This document shows, one piece after another, positions 53,297 to 61,280 of a DNA stretch of 64,000 nt (position 1 is the first letter of the stretch; each line of letters begins with the position of its first letter). Position numbers and translations under genes: made by a program. The stretch covers positions 1-64,000 of the forward strand of contig CAITUY010000038.1 of assembly GCA_903895695.1 (NCBI GenBank), given 5' to 3'. Source of the stretch: an uncultured bacterium (GTDB lineage Bacteria > Verrucomicrobiota > Kiritimatiellia > CAIKKV01 > CAITUY01). The notes under the pieces were generated by a model. It searched no databases, was not told where the DNA came from, and worked only from the letters and a program-made list of their open reading frames with translations.

Positions 53297-54252
53297 GGCT
53301 GGTCTCCGGATACCGCGCGTGGCAGCACTTGCCAGTGGTCGCCATCGGTCAACAGCACGGATTGCGCCCCGACTTTGGCCAGCCGGATGCCGGCGAACTC
53401 CGTGCCTTCCATAAGGGTTGCGTGTCGTTGCCCTGCATCACCGACCTCGATTTCGGCCGTCGGCGACGATGTGCCGGTCACGACCCGGACGAGCTTGACG
53501 TGCTGAAGTCGAGCGCCGAACGGTGCCGCCAGTGCGCGTGCCAGGTCCGAAGCGGCGCCGAGCGTGTGGCTCTCCAGGATGTAATGCTGGTCGCCCAGCC
53601 CCTTCTTGAGGAGGCGGAAGCCGTCGAGCCGATATTCCCAAGGTTCGTTCCAGCGGTCCTGGGCTGGCGGCCGTTGGTTTTCCGGCAAGGCCAGGAGGGG
53701 TTTCAGCGAATCCGGGTAGGACGCATGCGTCGCATACCAGGCGGCGAGGGGGGCGCGCACGGACTCCCGGTCGAACCGCGTAAGCCAATGCTGGGCGCAA
53801 TCGTTCGCGGCCAACGCCACGGGGGTTGCGCCCGACGAAAGCAGGGCCGCGAAACCCGCGCGCGCGTCGTTCGTCCGGCCCGCGCCCAACGCGTGCCAGG
53901 CGCCCAGTGCCGCTACCGCCGGGCGATAGGCGGAAGCAGGCGTGCGGGTGAGGTAGCGGGTGCAAAGGTCCAGGGCAGCGGTATGGTTCGAGACGACCGA
54001 CTGGTGCGTGGCCCAGAACCCGAGGAAGCCGTCCTCGTCCCCGGCATGGAGCGTGGCGGGAATTACCAACAGCAGCCACAACGCCAGAGACGCCACGGCG
54101 CGGCAGGGATGCCGTCGCCCTACCCAAAGGCGGCATTGGTAGGGCGTGGGCAGCCTGCCCGCCGTAGCCATCCGGCGGATGAGGGGCCCCGCCCCGCCGA
54201 GACAGGCACGTTCGTGTGTTGCAACAGGAACGTCGAAAGGCTCCTGACTCAT
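53293..54252 (-). CDS. Hypothetical exported protein between DUF58 and DUF4159 genes
   Basis: A 319-residue protein. A hydrophobic signal-like helix lies only at about residues 51-70 (VASLALWLLLVIPATLHAG), preceded by a basic stretch encoded partly by a dispersed repeat (54097-54163). The middle is Ala-rich and helical; near 200-230 is YPDSLKPLL ... DRWNEPWEYR, a pattern like the C-terminal loop of type II pseudopilins. ATG 54252 overlaps the previous stop; a later ATG at 54171 would still include the helix. Function unknown; probably part of the DUF58/DUF4159 complex. Confidence 0.7.
   Translation of the reverse strand: MSQEPFDVPVATHERACLGGAGPLIRRMATAGRLPTPYQCRLWVGRRHPCRAVASLALWLLLVIPATLHAGDEDGFLGFWATHQSVVSNHTAALDLCTRYLTRTPASAYRPAVAALGAWHALGAGRTNDARAGFAALLSSGATPVALAANDCAQHWLTRFDRESVRAPLAAWYATHASYPDSLKPLLALPENQRPPAQDRWNEPWEYRLDGFRLLKKGLGDQHYILESHTLGAASDLARALAAPFGARLQHVKLVRVVTGTSSPTAEIEVGDAGQRHATLMEGTEFAGIRLAKVGAQSVLLTDGDHWQVLPRAVSGDQP
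54097..54163. repeat. REP-like inverted repeat within the 5' end of an exported-protein gene
   Basis: Two diverged copies of a 26-28 base unit face each other: 54097-54124 and 54138-54163. The inner arms GCCGTCGCCCTACC (54111-54124) and GGTAGGGCGTGGGC (54138-54151) pair in 12 of 14 positions across a 13-base loop. Translated, it makes the Arg/Cys-rich VGRRHPCRAV just before the signal helix, unlike a normal signal peptide. Confidence 0.65.
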
Positions 54253-55793
54253 TGCGTGATCGCGTACATGAGGACATTCTCGCCAATGGCCACGGCGCCG
54301 GCGTCCTCATAACCGTACGCGTAGGGATTCTGCGACAGTTCCCAGCCGCCGGCCAGGCCGTAAGGGCTGTAGATCACGGCGTAATGGCCGTTGACTTCGA
54401 TGCCATACAACTGTGGCTCGGTCGTCGAGCGGTTACCGAGCTGGGCTGCCAGCGCCGGCGTTACACCGACTTCGCCGATTCGGTTCGGCAGGGAAAAGAG
54501 GGGTGACTTCTCTCCGATGCGCGTCAGCGGCTGGCCGGGCAGCACCTGGCCGATGATTTCCCTGAACGCGTGGTCGAAGGCCGTACGACCGCAGCAGGCC
54601 TCGGCGAAGAGCAGGCCGCCCTTGTTCAGGTATTCCCGGAGTGCGGCGATTTCCGCGGGCTGTAGCGTGAAATCTTCATGGCCGGTCATGTAAAGCAGCG
54701 GCGCATCGAAGAGATGCGGATCCGAGAGCTTCAACTCCCGCCGTTCGAATTTCACGGGGATATCCGTCTTTTGGTTGAACTGGCGCAGCAGCACCGAAAG
54801 GCCCGCGTGACGCGTCTTCCATTCGCCGTTATAGATCACCTGGGCGATGTACATCTGGCTGGCCGACGCTGCCGGCGCGGCATCCACGAACTGCATGGCC
54901 TTGGCCGCCTGCTTGGACCAGGCCCGCTGCGACGTGGCGTACGCGAGCAGGTTCATCCCGAGCTGCTGGGCGGACTCGACCGTATAGCTGAGGATGTTTT
55001 CGCCTTCCTGGGGATCCCAGCCGACTTCCATGCCCCAGCGCGAGATCACGGCCACGACGCGGCAATTGATCGTCACGCCTTCGACCCAGGGCTCATCGCT
55101 CTTGTAGCCCATTTCGCGCACGGCCTTGCGGTAACCCACGCGGTCCAGATCGTAATACGAGTGGAAGACAGGGTGGTCGGGGGCCAGACGCTGTACCGGC
55201 GCTTCGGGGAAGATGGCGTTCAACTCGCGGCGCGCCGAATCGTAGAATGGCTTGGAGCCCATGCCGGCGTTGAAGATCATCATCCCGCCGCTCAGCAGGT
55301 ATGTGCGCAGCTTGGCGCGTTCCTGCGCGTCCAGCGTGAAGTGGAAGTGCCCGGTACGGTAGAGGATCGGGTTGCGTTCCGGGTCGGCGCTCACCTCGGC
55401 GAATGACTTCACCTCGCAACTGAAGTTGACGTCAGACATCTGCTTAAGGCTCTTGAGCAAGTTGCCCAAGTCATTGGGCCGGGCGGCCCAGTCGATCTCG
55501 CCATATTGGGACGTGATCTTGGTGAACATGACCGGGGGCGAGGGCGGGCGCTTCTTTTCCGAACGGCTCTGCGGCGTGACAGGCGGCCCGGGATAGGGAA
55601 TGTAGCTCTCGCCGCCTGACATGTTGGCGGGCGGAGCGGGCGGCGGCGCACGCTTGGTCGGCGGGGGAATGAAACCGGGCTCGTCGGACCCGTCGCCGTC
55701 AAAGATCATGCCGGCCGGCGCGGCCAGGGCCAGAATGGAAATCCCGGCCAGCAACAATAACCCTCTGAATTTTACATGGAGACCCGCGTGCAT
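54249..55793 (-). CDS. Exported protein with two DUF4159 domains
   Basis: A 514-residue protein. ATG 55793 is chosen because of AGGAGGA directly upstream and the signal peptide (LLLLAGISILALAAPAG) right after; the frame continues upstream but into non-coding sequence. A Pro-rich linker follows, then two DUF4159 domains (about 90-290 and 310-510) of class I glutamine-amidotransferase-like fold (YRTGHFHFTL and YMTGHEDFTL are matching strands). These proteins accompany MoxR/DUF58 systems. It is first in its three-gene operon. Confidence 0.86.
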   Translation of the reverse strand: MHAGLHVKFRGLLLLAGISILALAAPAGMIFDGDGSDEPGFIPPPTKRAPPPAPPANMSGGESYIPYPGPPVTPQSRSEKKRPPSPPVMFTKITSQYGEIDWAARPNDLGNLLKSLKQMSDVNFSCEVKSFAEVSADPERNPILYRTGHFHFTLDAQERAKLRTYLLSGGMMIFNAGMGSKPFYDSARRELNAIFPEAPVQRLAPDHPVFHSYYDLDRVGYRKAVREMGYKSDEPWVEGVTINCRVVAVISRWGMEVGWDPQEGENILSYTVESAQQLGMNLLAYATSQRAWSKQAAKAMQFVDAAPAASASQMYIAQVIYNGEWKTRHAGLSVLLRQFNQKTDIPVKFERRELKLSDPHLFDAPLLYMTGHEDFTLQPAEIAALREYLNKGGLLFAEACCGRTAFDHAFREIIGQVLPGQPLTRIGEKSPLFSLPNRIGEVGVTPALAAQLGNRSTTEPQLYGIEVNGHYAVIYSPYGLAGGWELSQNPYAYGYEDAGAVAIGENVLMYAITQ

Positions 55794-55905
55794 GGTGTCC
55801 TCCTGGGCCGGCATTTGGCGCTGGCCCGACCTACACAATAGCACACCCAGTTGGCGCGAACACTGCAAAAAAGGCGTGCCTTGCCGGGGACCGGGCGATT
55901 CGCGT

Positions 55906-55934
55906 TTGCGCTGATTGGCGCGGGACCGTAAGAT
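55906..55934 (+). promoter_or_regulatory. Vegetative promoter of the clpX-like gene
   Basis: TTGCGC (55906-55911), 17 bases, TAAGAT (55929-55934), about 22 bases before ATG 55957; the leader holds GGAGA as ribosome site. Confidence 0.6.
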
Positions 55935-55956
55935 CGCAGCAATTGGAGAAGACACC

Positions 55957-57528
55957 ATGACCACGCGTGATTCTGACATGAGCCCCGAGGAACTCCAGAA
56001 ACGGCTGAAGGAAATGCTCAAGGACAGCCACCTCGGATTTACGGGCGGCCCGTTCGCGGCCCCCGGCAAAGCTGCCGACGAAAGCCACCCGGACGACGCG
56101 CAGGCCCGCGCCGAGGAGGTGCTGCGCCGGATCCGCCAGTTCAGTTTCAAGCCCCGCGAGGTGCGCGACTATCTCGACCGTTTCGTGGTCAAGCAGGACG
56201 AGGCCAAGAAGGTGCTGGCGGTAGCCATCTGCGACCACTACAACCACGTGCGGCGCTGCATCGAACACCCGGCGTTCCGGGAGCGCGAGTACGCCAAGCA
56301 GAACGTCATCCTCCTGGGCCCGACCGGCGTGGGCAAGACCTATCTCGTGCGGTGCATCGCCAAGCTCATCGGCGTACCGTTCGCCAAGGCGGATGCGACC
56401 AAGTTCTCCGAAACCGGGTACGTGGGCGCCGACGTCGAGGATATGGTCCGGGATCTGTCGCGCATCGCCGACGGGAATGTCGACCTCGCGCAGTACGGCA
56501 TCATTTATATCGATGAGATCGACAAGATCGCGTCCTTGCCCACCTCCGGCCGCGATGTATCGGGCCGCGGCGTGCAGGTGAACCTGCTCAAGTTGATGGA
56601 AGAGACCGAAGTCAACCTGCACAGCCAGACCGATCTGATCGGGCAGATGCAGGCCATGATGGAGATGCAGCGCGGCGGCCGCACGCCGAAGCGCACGATT
56701 AACACGCGGCATATCCTGTTCATCGTCAGCGGCGCCTTCGACAAACTGTCGGAACAGATCCGTCAACGCGTTCATCAAGGGCGGATCGGCTTTCAGTCGG
56801 GCCCGGAGGGGGAGGATGGCGACTCGGCCTACCTGAAGCAACTCGAGACGGGCGACCTGATCAAGTACGGATTCGAACCCGAGTTCGTGGGGCGCTTGCC
56901 GGTTCGGGTCATCTGCGAGTCGCTGGGGCCGGCCGACCTCGAGGAGATCCTCCTCAAGTCCGAGGGCAGCATCCTGCAGCAATACAAGGACGACTTCGAC
57001 GGGTACGGCGGCATCGAACTGACCACCACGCGCGAGGCGATCGCCGAGATCGCGCTCGCCGCGCACCGCGAAAAAACAGGCGCGCGGGGCTTGATGACAG
57101 TGCTCGAACGGGCGCTGCGTGAGTTCAAGTTCGAACTGCCGTCCACGTCGGTCAAGGCGTTGGAACTGAACACCGAGGTGATTGCCAAGCCCCACGAGGC
57201 GTTGAATGCACTGCTCAAGAAGAACCGCTCGGCCCAGCGTGGCGTCCTCCGCGAGGAGGTCGGCAAGTTCGCCGAGCGCTTCCAGGCGCAGCACGGCCTG
57301 ACGCTGGAGTTCGACGATGAAGCCGTGGATGCGCTCGTTGATCTGAGCGTTTCAACCGGCAAGACGATTCGTGCGCTCTGCGAGGAACGGCTCCGCAACT
57401 TCCAGCACGCCCTTCCCCTCGTCTCGCGCAACGTGGGCCGCACGACGTTTACGATCACTCGCAAGGCCGTCGAGGACCCTGACAAGGAAGTGTCCGCCTG
57501 GGTGGCGGCGAGCTACACAAAGACGTGA
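55957..57528 (+). CDS. ClpX-like AAA+ unfoldase without zinc-binding domain
   Basis: A 523-residue AAA+ protein. Walker A GPTGVGKT is at 121-128, the pore loop reads ETGYVGAD, Walker [12 protein letters not shown], and the ClpP-binding tripeptide IGF is present at 277-279. The N-terminal four-cysteine zinc finger that defines ClpX is replaced by a charged helical segment and the C-terminal part is about 60 residues longer than usual, with an insert near 430. With the IGF loop intact it should feed ClpP, but with different adaptor or substrate choice. No clpP is next to it. ATG 55957 follows GGAGA. Confidence 0.87.
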   Translation: MTTRDSDMSPEELQKRLKEMLKDSHLGFTGGPFAAPGKAADESHPDDAQARAEEVLRRIRQFSFKPREVRDYLDRFVVKQDEAKKVLAVAICDHYNHVRRCIEHPAFREREYAKQNVILLGPTGVGKTYLVRCIAKLIGVPFAKADATKFSETGYVGADVEDMVRDLSRIADGNVDLAQYGIIYIDEIDKIASLPTSGRDVSGRGVQVNLLKLMEETEVNLHSQTDLIGQMQAMMEMQRGGRTPKRTINTRHILFIVSGAFDKLSEQIRQRVHQGRIGFQSGPEGEDGDSAYLKQLETGDLIKYGFEPEFVGRLPVRVICESLGPADLEEILLKSEGSILQQYKDDFDGYGGIELTTTREAIAEIALAAHREKTGARGLMTVLERALREFKFELPSTSVKALELNTEVIAKPHEALNALLKKNRSAQRGVLREEVGKFAERFQAQHGLTLEFDDEAVDALVDLSVSTGKTIRALCEERLRNFQHALPLVSRNVGRTTFTITRKAVEDPDKEVSAWVAASYTKT

Positions 57529-57532
57529 GCCA

Positions 57533-57564
57533 ACACTGCCGGAATAACACACTGCCGGAATAAC
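57533..57564. repeat. Exact tandem duplication of 16 bp before the helicase promoter
   Basis: ACACTGCCGGAATAAC occurs at 57533-57548 and again at 57549-57564, immediately before the -35 box of the helicase promoter and right after the clpX-like stop. It could be a regulator site or a recent slippage event. Confidence 0.85.
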
Positions 57565-57565
57565 C

Positions 57566-57594
57566 TTGAAGCCAGGCATTAGACCCGGTAATAT
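57566..57594 (+). promoter_or_regulatory. Vegetative promoter of the DEAD-box helicase, near-leaderless
   Basis: TTGAAG (57566-57571), 17 bases, TAATAT (57589-57594). Only 11 bases separate the -10 from ATG 57606, so the mRNA leader would be about five bases, too short for a ribosome site. Confidence 0.6.
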
Positions 57595-57605
57595 CTATCC
57601 CCGAA

Positions 57606-59333
57606 ATGATCAAACGTTTGTTGCAGCGCATCACGAAGCGGGTGCTGCGTCCCCGTAAGTCCGCATCGAAGACACCCGACCAACCCACTGAAGCGGCTCC
57701 GGCTCCCAAGCCGGTGGCGGCTCCCAAGCACACGGCCGCACCGCACGCGGGTCCTGCCGTGATTCTGCCTGCCGAATCGGCCGGCAGTCGTCCGGCGCGG
57801 CCGGCTCCCACCACGAAGCGGACGGTGGCCGAAGTCATTGCCGCGACGACCGCTGCGGCGGCCGCCGCCCGCGCGGCCGGTGGAACACCCGGCGGCGAAG
57901 CCGCGGCCCCCGAGCCGCGTACCGCTCGTCCGGCGCCGGCACCCCACGTTCCCCGGCCCGCCCCCGCGCCCCGTCCGCCCAAGCCGGCCGTTCCGCAAGC
58001 CTCGGCGGCCGAGCGCCACAACGGGTGGACGATCGACAAGTTCCCGGTCGAACCCGTCGAGGGCAAGACGCGTTTCCACGACCTCGGACTCCCGCTGGAA
58101 GTGATGCACGCGATCGCCGATCTCGGCTTTCAGTACTGCACGCCCATCCAGGCCGTCGCCATCCCGCCCGCGATCGAGGGCAAGGACGTGGCCGGCAAGG
58201 CCCAGACCGGCACCGGCAAGACCGCGGCCTTCCTGGTGAGCATGTACACCCGGTTCCTGCGCAACCCGCGTGCGACGCCGGCGCGCCACGGCACGCCGCG
58301 CGCCCTGATCCTCGCGCCGACGCGCGAGCTGGCGATCCAGATCGAAAGCGATGCCGAGGACCTGGCGCCCTACACGGGTCTGAAGACGCTCGCCGTGTAT
58401 GGCGGCATGGACTACGGCAAGCAGCAGGACATTCTCAAGACCTCCAGCCCGGACATCCTGGTCGCCACCCCGGGGCGGTTGCTGGATTTCAAACGCGGCG
58501 GCTGCGTGGACCTGCGCCAGGTCGAGGTGCTCGTGATCGACGAGGCCGACCGGATGCTGGATATGGGTTTCATCCCCGACGTGCGCACGATCATCCGGGC
58601 CACTCCGGCCCGCGAGGAACGGCAAACCTTGTTGTTTAGCGCCACGCTGAGCGGCGACATCATGCGTCTTGCCGAGCAGTGGATGAACGATTCGGTCAAG
58701 GTGGAAGTCGAGTCCGAGCACGTGACCCTCGATTCGATCGAGCAGGTCGTCTACACGGTCCAGGCCGACCAGCGCTTTGCCTTGCTCTACAACTTGTTGC
58801 TGCGCGAGAACCTCCAGCGTGTGCTGCTGTTCTGCAACCGGCGCGACGAGACCGAGCGCGTGCTGCGGCAGTGCGAGCAGTACGGGATCAACGCTGACAT
58901 GATCTCCGGCGCGGTCACGCAGAAGAAGCGGCTCCAGGTGCTGGAAGGATTCCGCGACGGCACGATCCGCGTCATGGTGGCCACCGACGTGGCCGGCCGC
59001 GGGCTGCACGTCGACAATATCAGCCACGTCATCAATTACGACATCCCGTACGACGTCGAGGACTACGTGCACCGCATTGGCCGCACGGGCCGGGCTGGCG
59101 CCAAGGGCGTGGCTTATACGTTCGCGTGCGAGAACGAGTCGTTCTCTCTGCCCCTGATCGAGAAGTACATTGGCAAGTCCCTGGACTACCAGAACCCGGA
59201 ACCGGCCCTGCTCGAGTTGCCCCCGCCGCTGAAGCCCATGCGCCCCATGTCGCGCGACGATCGGCCGCGGCGCAGCGGAACCGGCGGCCGTCCCTTCCGC
59301 AGCGGGCCCCGTCGTTTCGGCGCGCGGCGATAA
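57606..59333 (+). CDS. DEAD-box RNA helicase (RhlB/RhlE type) with Pro/Ala-rich N-terminal extension
   Basis: A 575-residue helicase. About 150 residues rich in Ala, Pro and Lys precede the core and are probably disordered. The core has the Q-motif region FQYCTPIQ, motif I AQTGTGKT, PTRELA, DEAD (VIDEADRMLDMGF), SAT (FSATLSG), and in the second domain VATDVAGRGLHV and HRIGRTGRAG. A basic, Gly/Arg-rich tail ends it. It unwinds structured RNA, in mRNA decay or ribosome assembly. Confidence 0.94.
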   Translation: MIKRLLQRITKRVLRPRKSASKTPDQPTEAAPAPKPVAAPKHTAAPHAGPAVILPAESAGSRPARPAPTTKRTVAEVIAATTAAAAAARAAGGTPGGEAAAPEPRTARPAPAPHVPRPAPAPRPPKPAVPQASAAERHNGWTIDKFPVEPVEGKTRFHDLGLPLEVMHAIADLGFQYCTPIQAVAIPPAIEGKDVAGKAQTGTGKTAAFLVSMYTRFLRNPRATPARHGTPRALILAPTRELAIQIESDAEDLAPYTGLKTLAVYGGMDYGKQQDILKTSSPDILVATPGRLLDFKRGGCVDLRQVEVLVIDEADRMLDMGFIPDVRTIIRATPAREERQTLLFSATLSGDIMRLAEQWMNDSVKVEVESEHVTLDSIEQVVYTVQADQRFALLYNLLLRENLQRVLLFCNRRDETERVLRQCEQYGINADMISGAVTQKKRLQVLEGFRDGTIRVMVATDVAGRGLHVDNISHVINYDIPYDVEDYVHRIGRTGRAGAKGVAYTFACENESFSLPLIEKYIGKSLDYQNPEPALLELPPPLKPMRPMSRDDRPRRSGTGGRPFRSGPRRFGARR

Positions 59334-59389
59334 CGGCTGGCGGTCCAGATTCCCCTCCCTTTGCCGCTGGAATTCTCAAAACTCCCCCG

Positions 59390-59418
59390 TTGACGTCCCG
59401 CCGGCCCCGCGCTATCGT
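59390..59418 (+). promoter_or_regulatory. Vegetative promoter of the secreted protein gene
   Basis: TTGACG (59390-59395), 17 bases, TATCGT (59413-59418). Transcription would start near 59425 within the TTAA repeat; GGAG lies six bases before ATG 59446. Confidence 0.65.
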
Positions 59419-59419
59419 C

Positions 59420-59456
59420 TTAATTAATTAATTAATGGAGTCGCTATGTTAATTAA
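59420..59456. repeat. TTAA microsatellite around the start of a secreted-protein gene
   Basis: Four TTAA units run at 59420-59435 and TTAATTAA recurs at 59449-59456, just after the start codon. The stretch is sharply AT-rich in a GC-rich genome and spans the predicted transcription start and the first codons. Confidence 0.7.
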
Positions 59457-60189
59457 CTGTCGGAGGGCGCTTGTCTCGGCCATGGCCGGGGTGGCGGGGG
59501 TTGTCGGCGCGCAGCTCGGGCCGGGCGATGTCGCCATCGTGGCGGTGAACACCGACGACGACAGTTTCGCGTGGGTCGCCCTGCGAGACGTTCCGGCGGG
59601 CAGCACGCTGCACTTCACGGATAGTTCGGTCAGTAACGGGCTGTTCCGCTGGAGCGAGCACCTGGGGGACGTGGTCTCCCACGGTCCGTTGGACTGGACG
59701 TCACCGGCGGATCTGCCCGCGGGCACGGTGGTCCGCTGGAACCGGGCCAGCCGCGAATGGTCCGTTGGAGTGGCCGCAGGGGCGGCCCTGACCCTCTCGA
59801 CGGACGGCGACCAGGTGATCGTCTACACGGGCGCCATTGTCAACAACACGGCCCTCGCGGCCCCGTGGACCGGCGACCCGACCGGCGCTGTGATGCTCGC
59901 GGCCGCCAACATCGCGAATAAAGGATGGGATAATCTTACGGGCGGCACGACGGAAACCAGTTTCGTGCCGCCGGGGCTGTCGACTAGTGGCGGGACCGCT
60001 GTGCATCTGGGGTCGCAGGACGACGCCTACTACAGTGGGCCCTGCCGCGGCACGCCCGTGCAGCTACGGGCCTGGATGGCCGACATCAGTGAGTGGAAGA
60101 CCTCTAACGATGCCTTTGCGGTGACCAACTGGCCGGCAGCGTTTGACGTTTTGCCGACGACGCAAGGCACTTTCTACTCAATCCGGTAA
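59446..60189 (+). CDS. Secreted protein of unknown function
   Basis: A 247-residue protein with a signal peptide (about 1-22, ending VVGAQ). The rest is a beta-rich domain: GDVAIVAVNTDDDSFAWVAL and PAGSTLHFTDSSVSNGLFRW recall the extracellular domain seen in several bacterial surface proteins where a value and its event are laid out as short strands. Conserved Gly, Asp and Asn turns are plenty; two cysteines only. No sorting signal at the C-terminus. Confidence 0.75.
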   Translation: MLINCRRALVSAMAGVAGVVGAQLGPGDVAIVAVNTDDDSFAWVALRDVPAGSTLHFTDSSVSNGLFRWSEHLGDVVSHGPLDWTSPADLPAGTVVRWNRASREWSVGVAAGAALTLSTDGDQVIVYTGAIVNNTALAAPWTGDPTGAVMLAAANIANKGWDNLTGGTTETSFVPPGLSTSGGTAVHLGSQDDAYYSGPCRGTPVQLRAWMADISEWKTSNDAFAVTNWPAAFDVLPTTQGTFYSIR

Positions 60190-60195
60190 GCCCCT

Positions 60196-60648
60196 TCAGC
60201 CGCCCAACAGCGTCATGACCACCTGATTGACCATCTTGCCGTCAGCACGGCCCTTAACCTGGGGCATCAGCACCTGCATGACCTTCCCGAGATCCTTCTT
60301 CCCGGCCGCCCCGGTCTCGGCGATGGCTTTACGCACCAGTTCCTCGACGGCCGCCTGATCCAGTTGCTGGGGTTGGTACTTCCGGAACAGGGCAATCTCC
60401 CGTTGTTCCTTGTCAGCCAGATCGTTGCGATTCGCCGCCCGGAACTGCTCGACGGAGTCCAGCCGTTGCTTGATCGCCTTCGCGACGATCGTCGCCACGT
60501 CGCCATCCGTCGCGTCCTTGCCGACATTGACGGTGGCATCCTTGATTTGCGCGTGCAGCGTCCGAAGCGCCGTCAGCGCTTCCTGGTCGTGCGATTTCAT
60601 CGCCGTCTTCACGTCTGCCATCAGGGTGTCGAGTAGTGGTGAGGCCAT
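60196..60648 (-). CDS. GatB/YqeY-domain protein
   Basis: A 150-residue YqeY protein: LLDTLMADVKTAMKSHDQ at the start, then RLDSVEQFRAANRNDLADKE and the C-terminal LGKVMQVLMPQVKGRADGK. This all-helical domain is shared with the C-terminus of GatB, where it binds tRNA; the free-standing protein's role is not firmly known, though tRNA binding is likely. ATG 60648 follows GGAGTAA; a longer frame continues upstream into the promoter and is not real. Confidence 0.93.
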   Translation of the reverse strand: MASPLLDTLMADVKTAMKSHDQEALTALRTLHAQIKDATVNVGKDATDGDVATIVAKAIKQRLDSVEQFRAANRNDLADKEQREIALFRKYQPQQLDQAAVEELVRKAIAETGAAGKKDLGKVMQVLMPQVKGRADGKMVNQVVMTLLGG

Positions 60649-60679
60649 GGCGGTTACTCCTTCTGTTTTCCTGACGCCC

Positions 60680-60708
60680 AGTATGGCGAACCGACCCCGG
60701 CAGGTCAA
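60680..60708 (-). promoter_or_regulatory. Vegetative promoter of the yqeY gene
   Basis: On the minus strand TTGACC (60703-60708), 17 bases, CATACT (60680-60685), about 31 bases before ATG 60648. Confidence 0.6.
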
Positions 60709-60733
60709 CCGCTCGGACCGGCTGCGGTTTGGT

Positions 60734-60762
60734 TTGGCGAGCCCGCCTCGATTCGGTATCGT
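60734..60762 (+). promoter_or_regulatory. Vegetative promoter of the gtrA-like gene, leaderless
   Basis: TTGGCG (60734-60739), 17 bases, TATCGT (60757-60762). Only eight bases lie between the -10 and ATG 60771, so transcription should begin at or one to two bases before the start codon. Confidence 0.6.
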
Positions 60763-60770
60763 CGTGCCCC

Positions 60771-61280
60771 ATGAACGAATCCGCAACCGAGTCGGCCCCG
60801 TCGACTCCGGTCGCACGGCCCCGGACGTTCGCCCGGCACGTGCGCCGGTACATGACGGTCGGCGCGCTCAGTACGGTCGCGGACTTCACGGTCCTGGGCA
60901 TGCTGACGTACTATGCCCGGTGGACGCCGGCTGAGGCGAACCTGATTAGTCGGCCATGCGGTGGGGTCGTCAGTTTCGCGATCAACAAGTTATGGACTTT
61001 CGAACGCCGCGAGGCGCGCGGTACCGGCTCGCAGTTGTTCCGTTACTTGTGCGTGTGGTTGAGCGCCTACGCGATGTCGGAACTGTTGGTCTGGACCTTC
61101 TCGAATTATGTCAACTGGGCAGAAATGATGTCAAAGATTTCGGCCGAGTGGCTTGTCAATAGCATCGGGGCAACTATGCTGTCCAAGATTGCAGCCGAGT
61201 CGTCCGTCAATAGCGTTGGTTTTTTTGTTGTGCGCCACTGGGCATTCCGGGCGTCCGGCGTCCGAAGGAATGTAACGTGA
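60771..61280 (+). CDS. GtrA-family membrane protein with internal tandem duplication
   Basis: A 169-residue protein with the GtrA domain: RRYMTVGALSTVADFTVLGML, the Pro/Asn-rich NLISRPCGGVVSFAINKLWTF and the closing FFVVRHWAF. GtrA proteins move undecaprenyl-linked sugars or related lipids across the membrane. Codons 119-135 and 136-152 are a 51-bp tandem duplication (61125-61175 and 61176-61226), ten of seventeen residues identical, placed just before the last helix; the second copy is the normal one. ATG 60771 fits a leaderless transcript. Overlaps the next gene as GTGA. Confidence 0.85.
   Translation: MNESATESAPSTPVARPRTFARHVRRYMTVGALSTVADFTVLGMLTYYARWTPAEANLISRPCGGVVSFAINKLWTFERREARGTGSQLFRYLCVWLSAYAMSELLVWTFSNYVNWAEMMSKISAEWLVNSIGATMLSKIAAESSVNSVGFFVVRHWAFRASGVRRNVT

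Noticed and set aside
55831..57294. Long open frame on the minus strand (487 codons) opposite the ClpX-like gene
   Set aside because: It is Arg/Leu/Asp-rich with no family pattern and mirrors the third-position GC bias of the real gene on the other strand.
57579..59072. Long open frame on the minus strand (497 codons) opposite the DEAD-box helicase
   Set aside because: Composition is shadow-like (His, Arg, Gly, Val blocks); all helicase motifs are on the plus strand.
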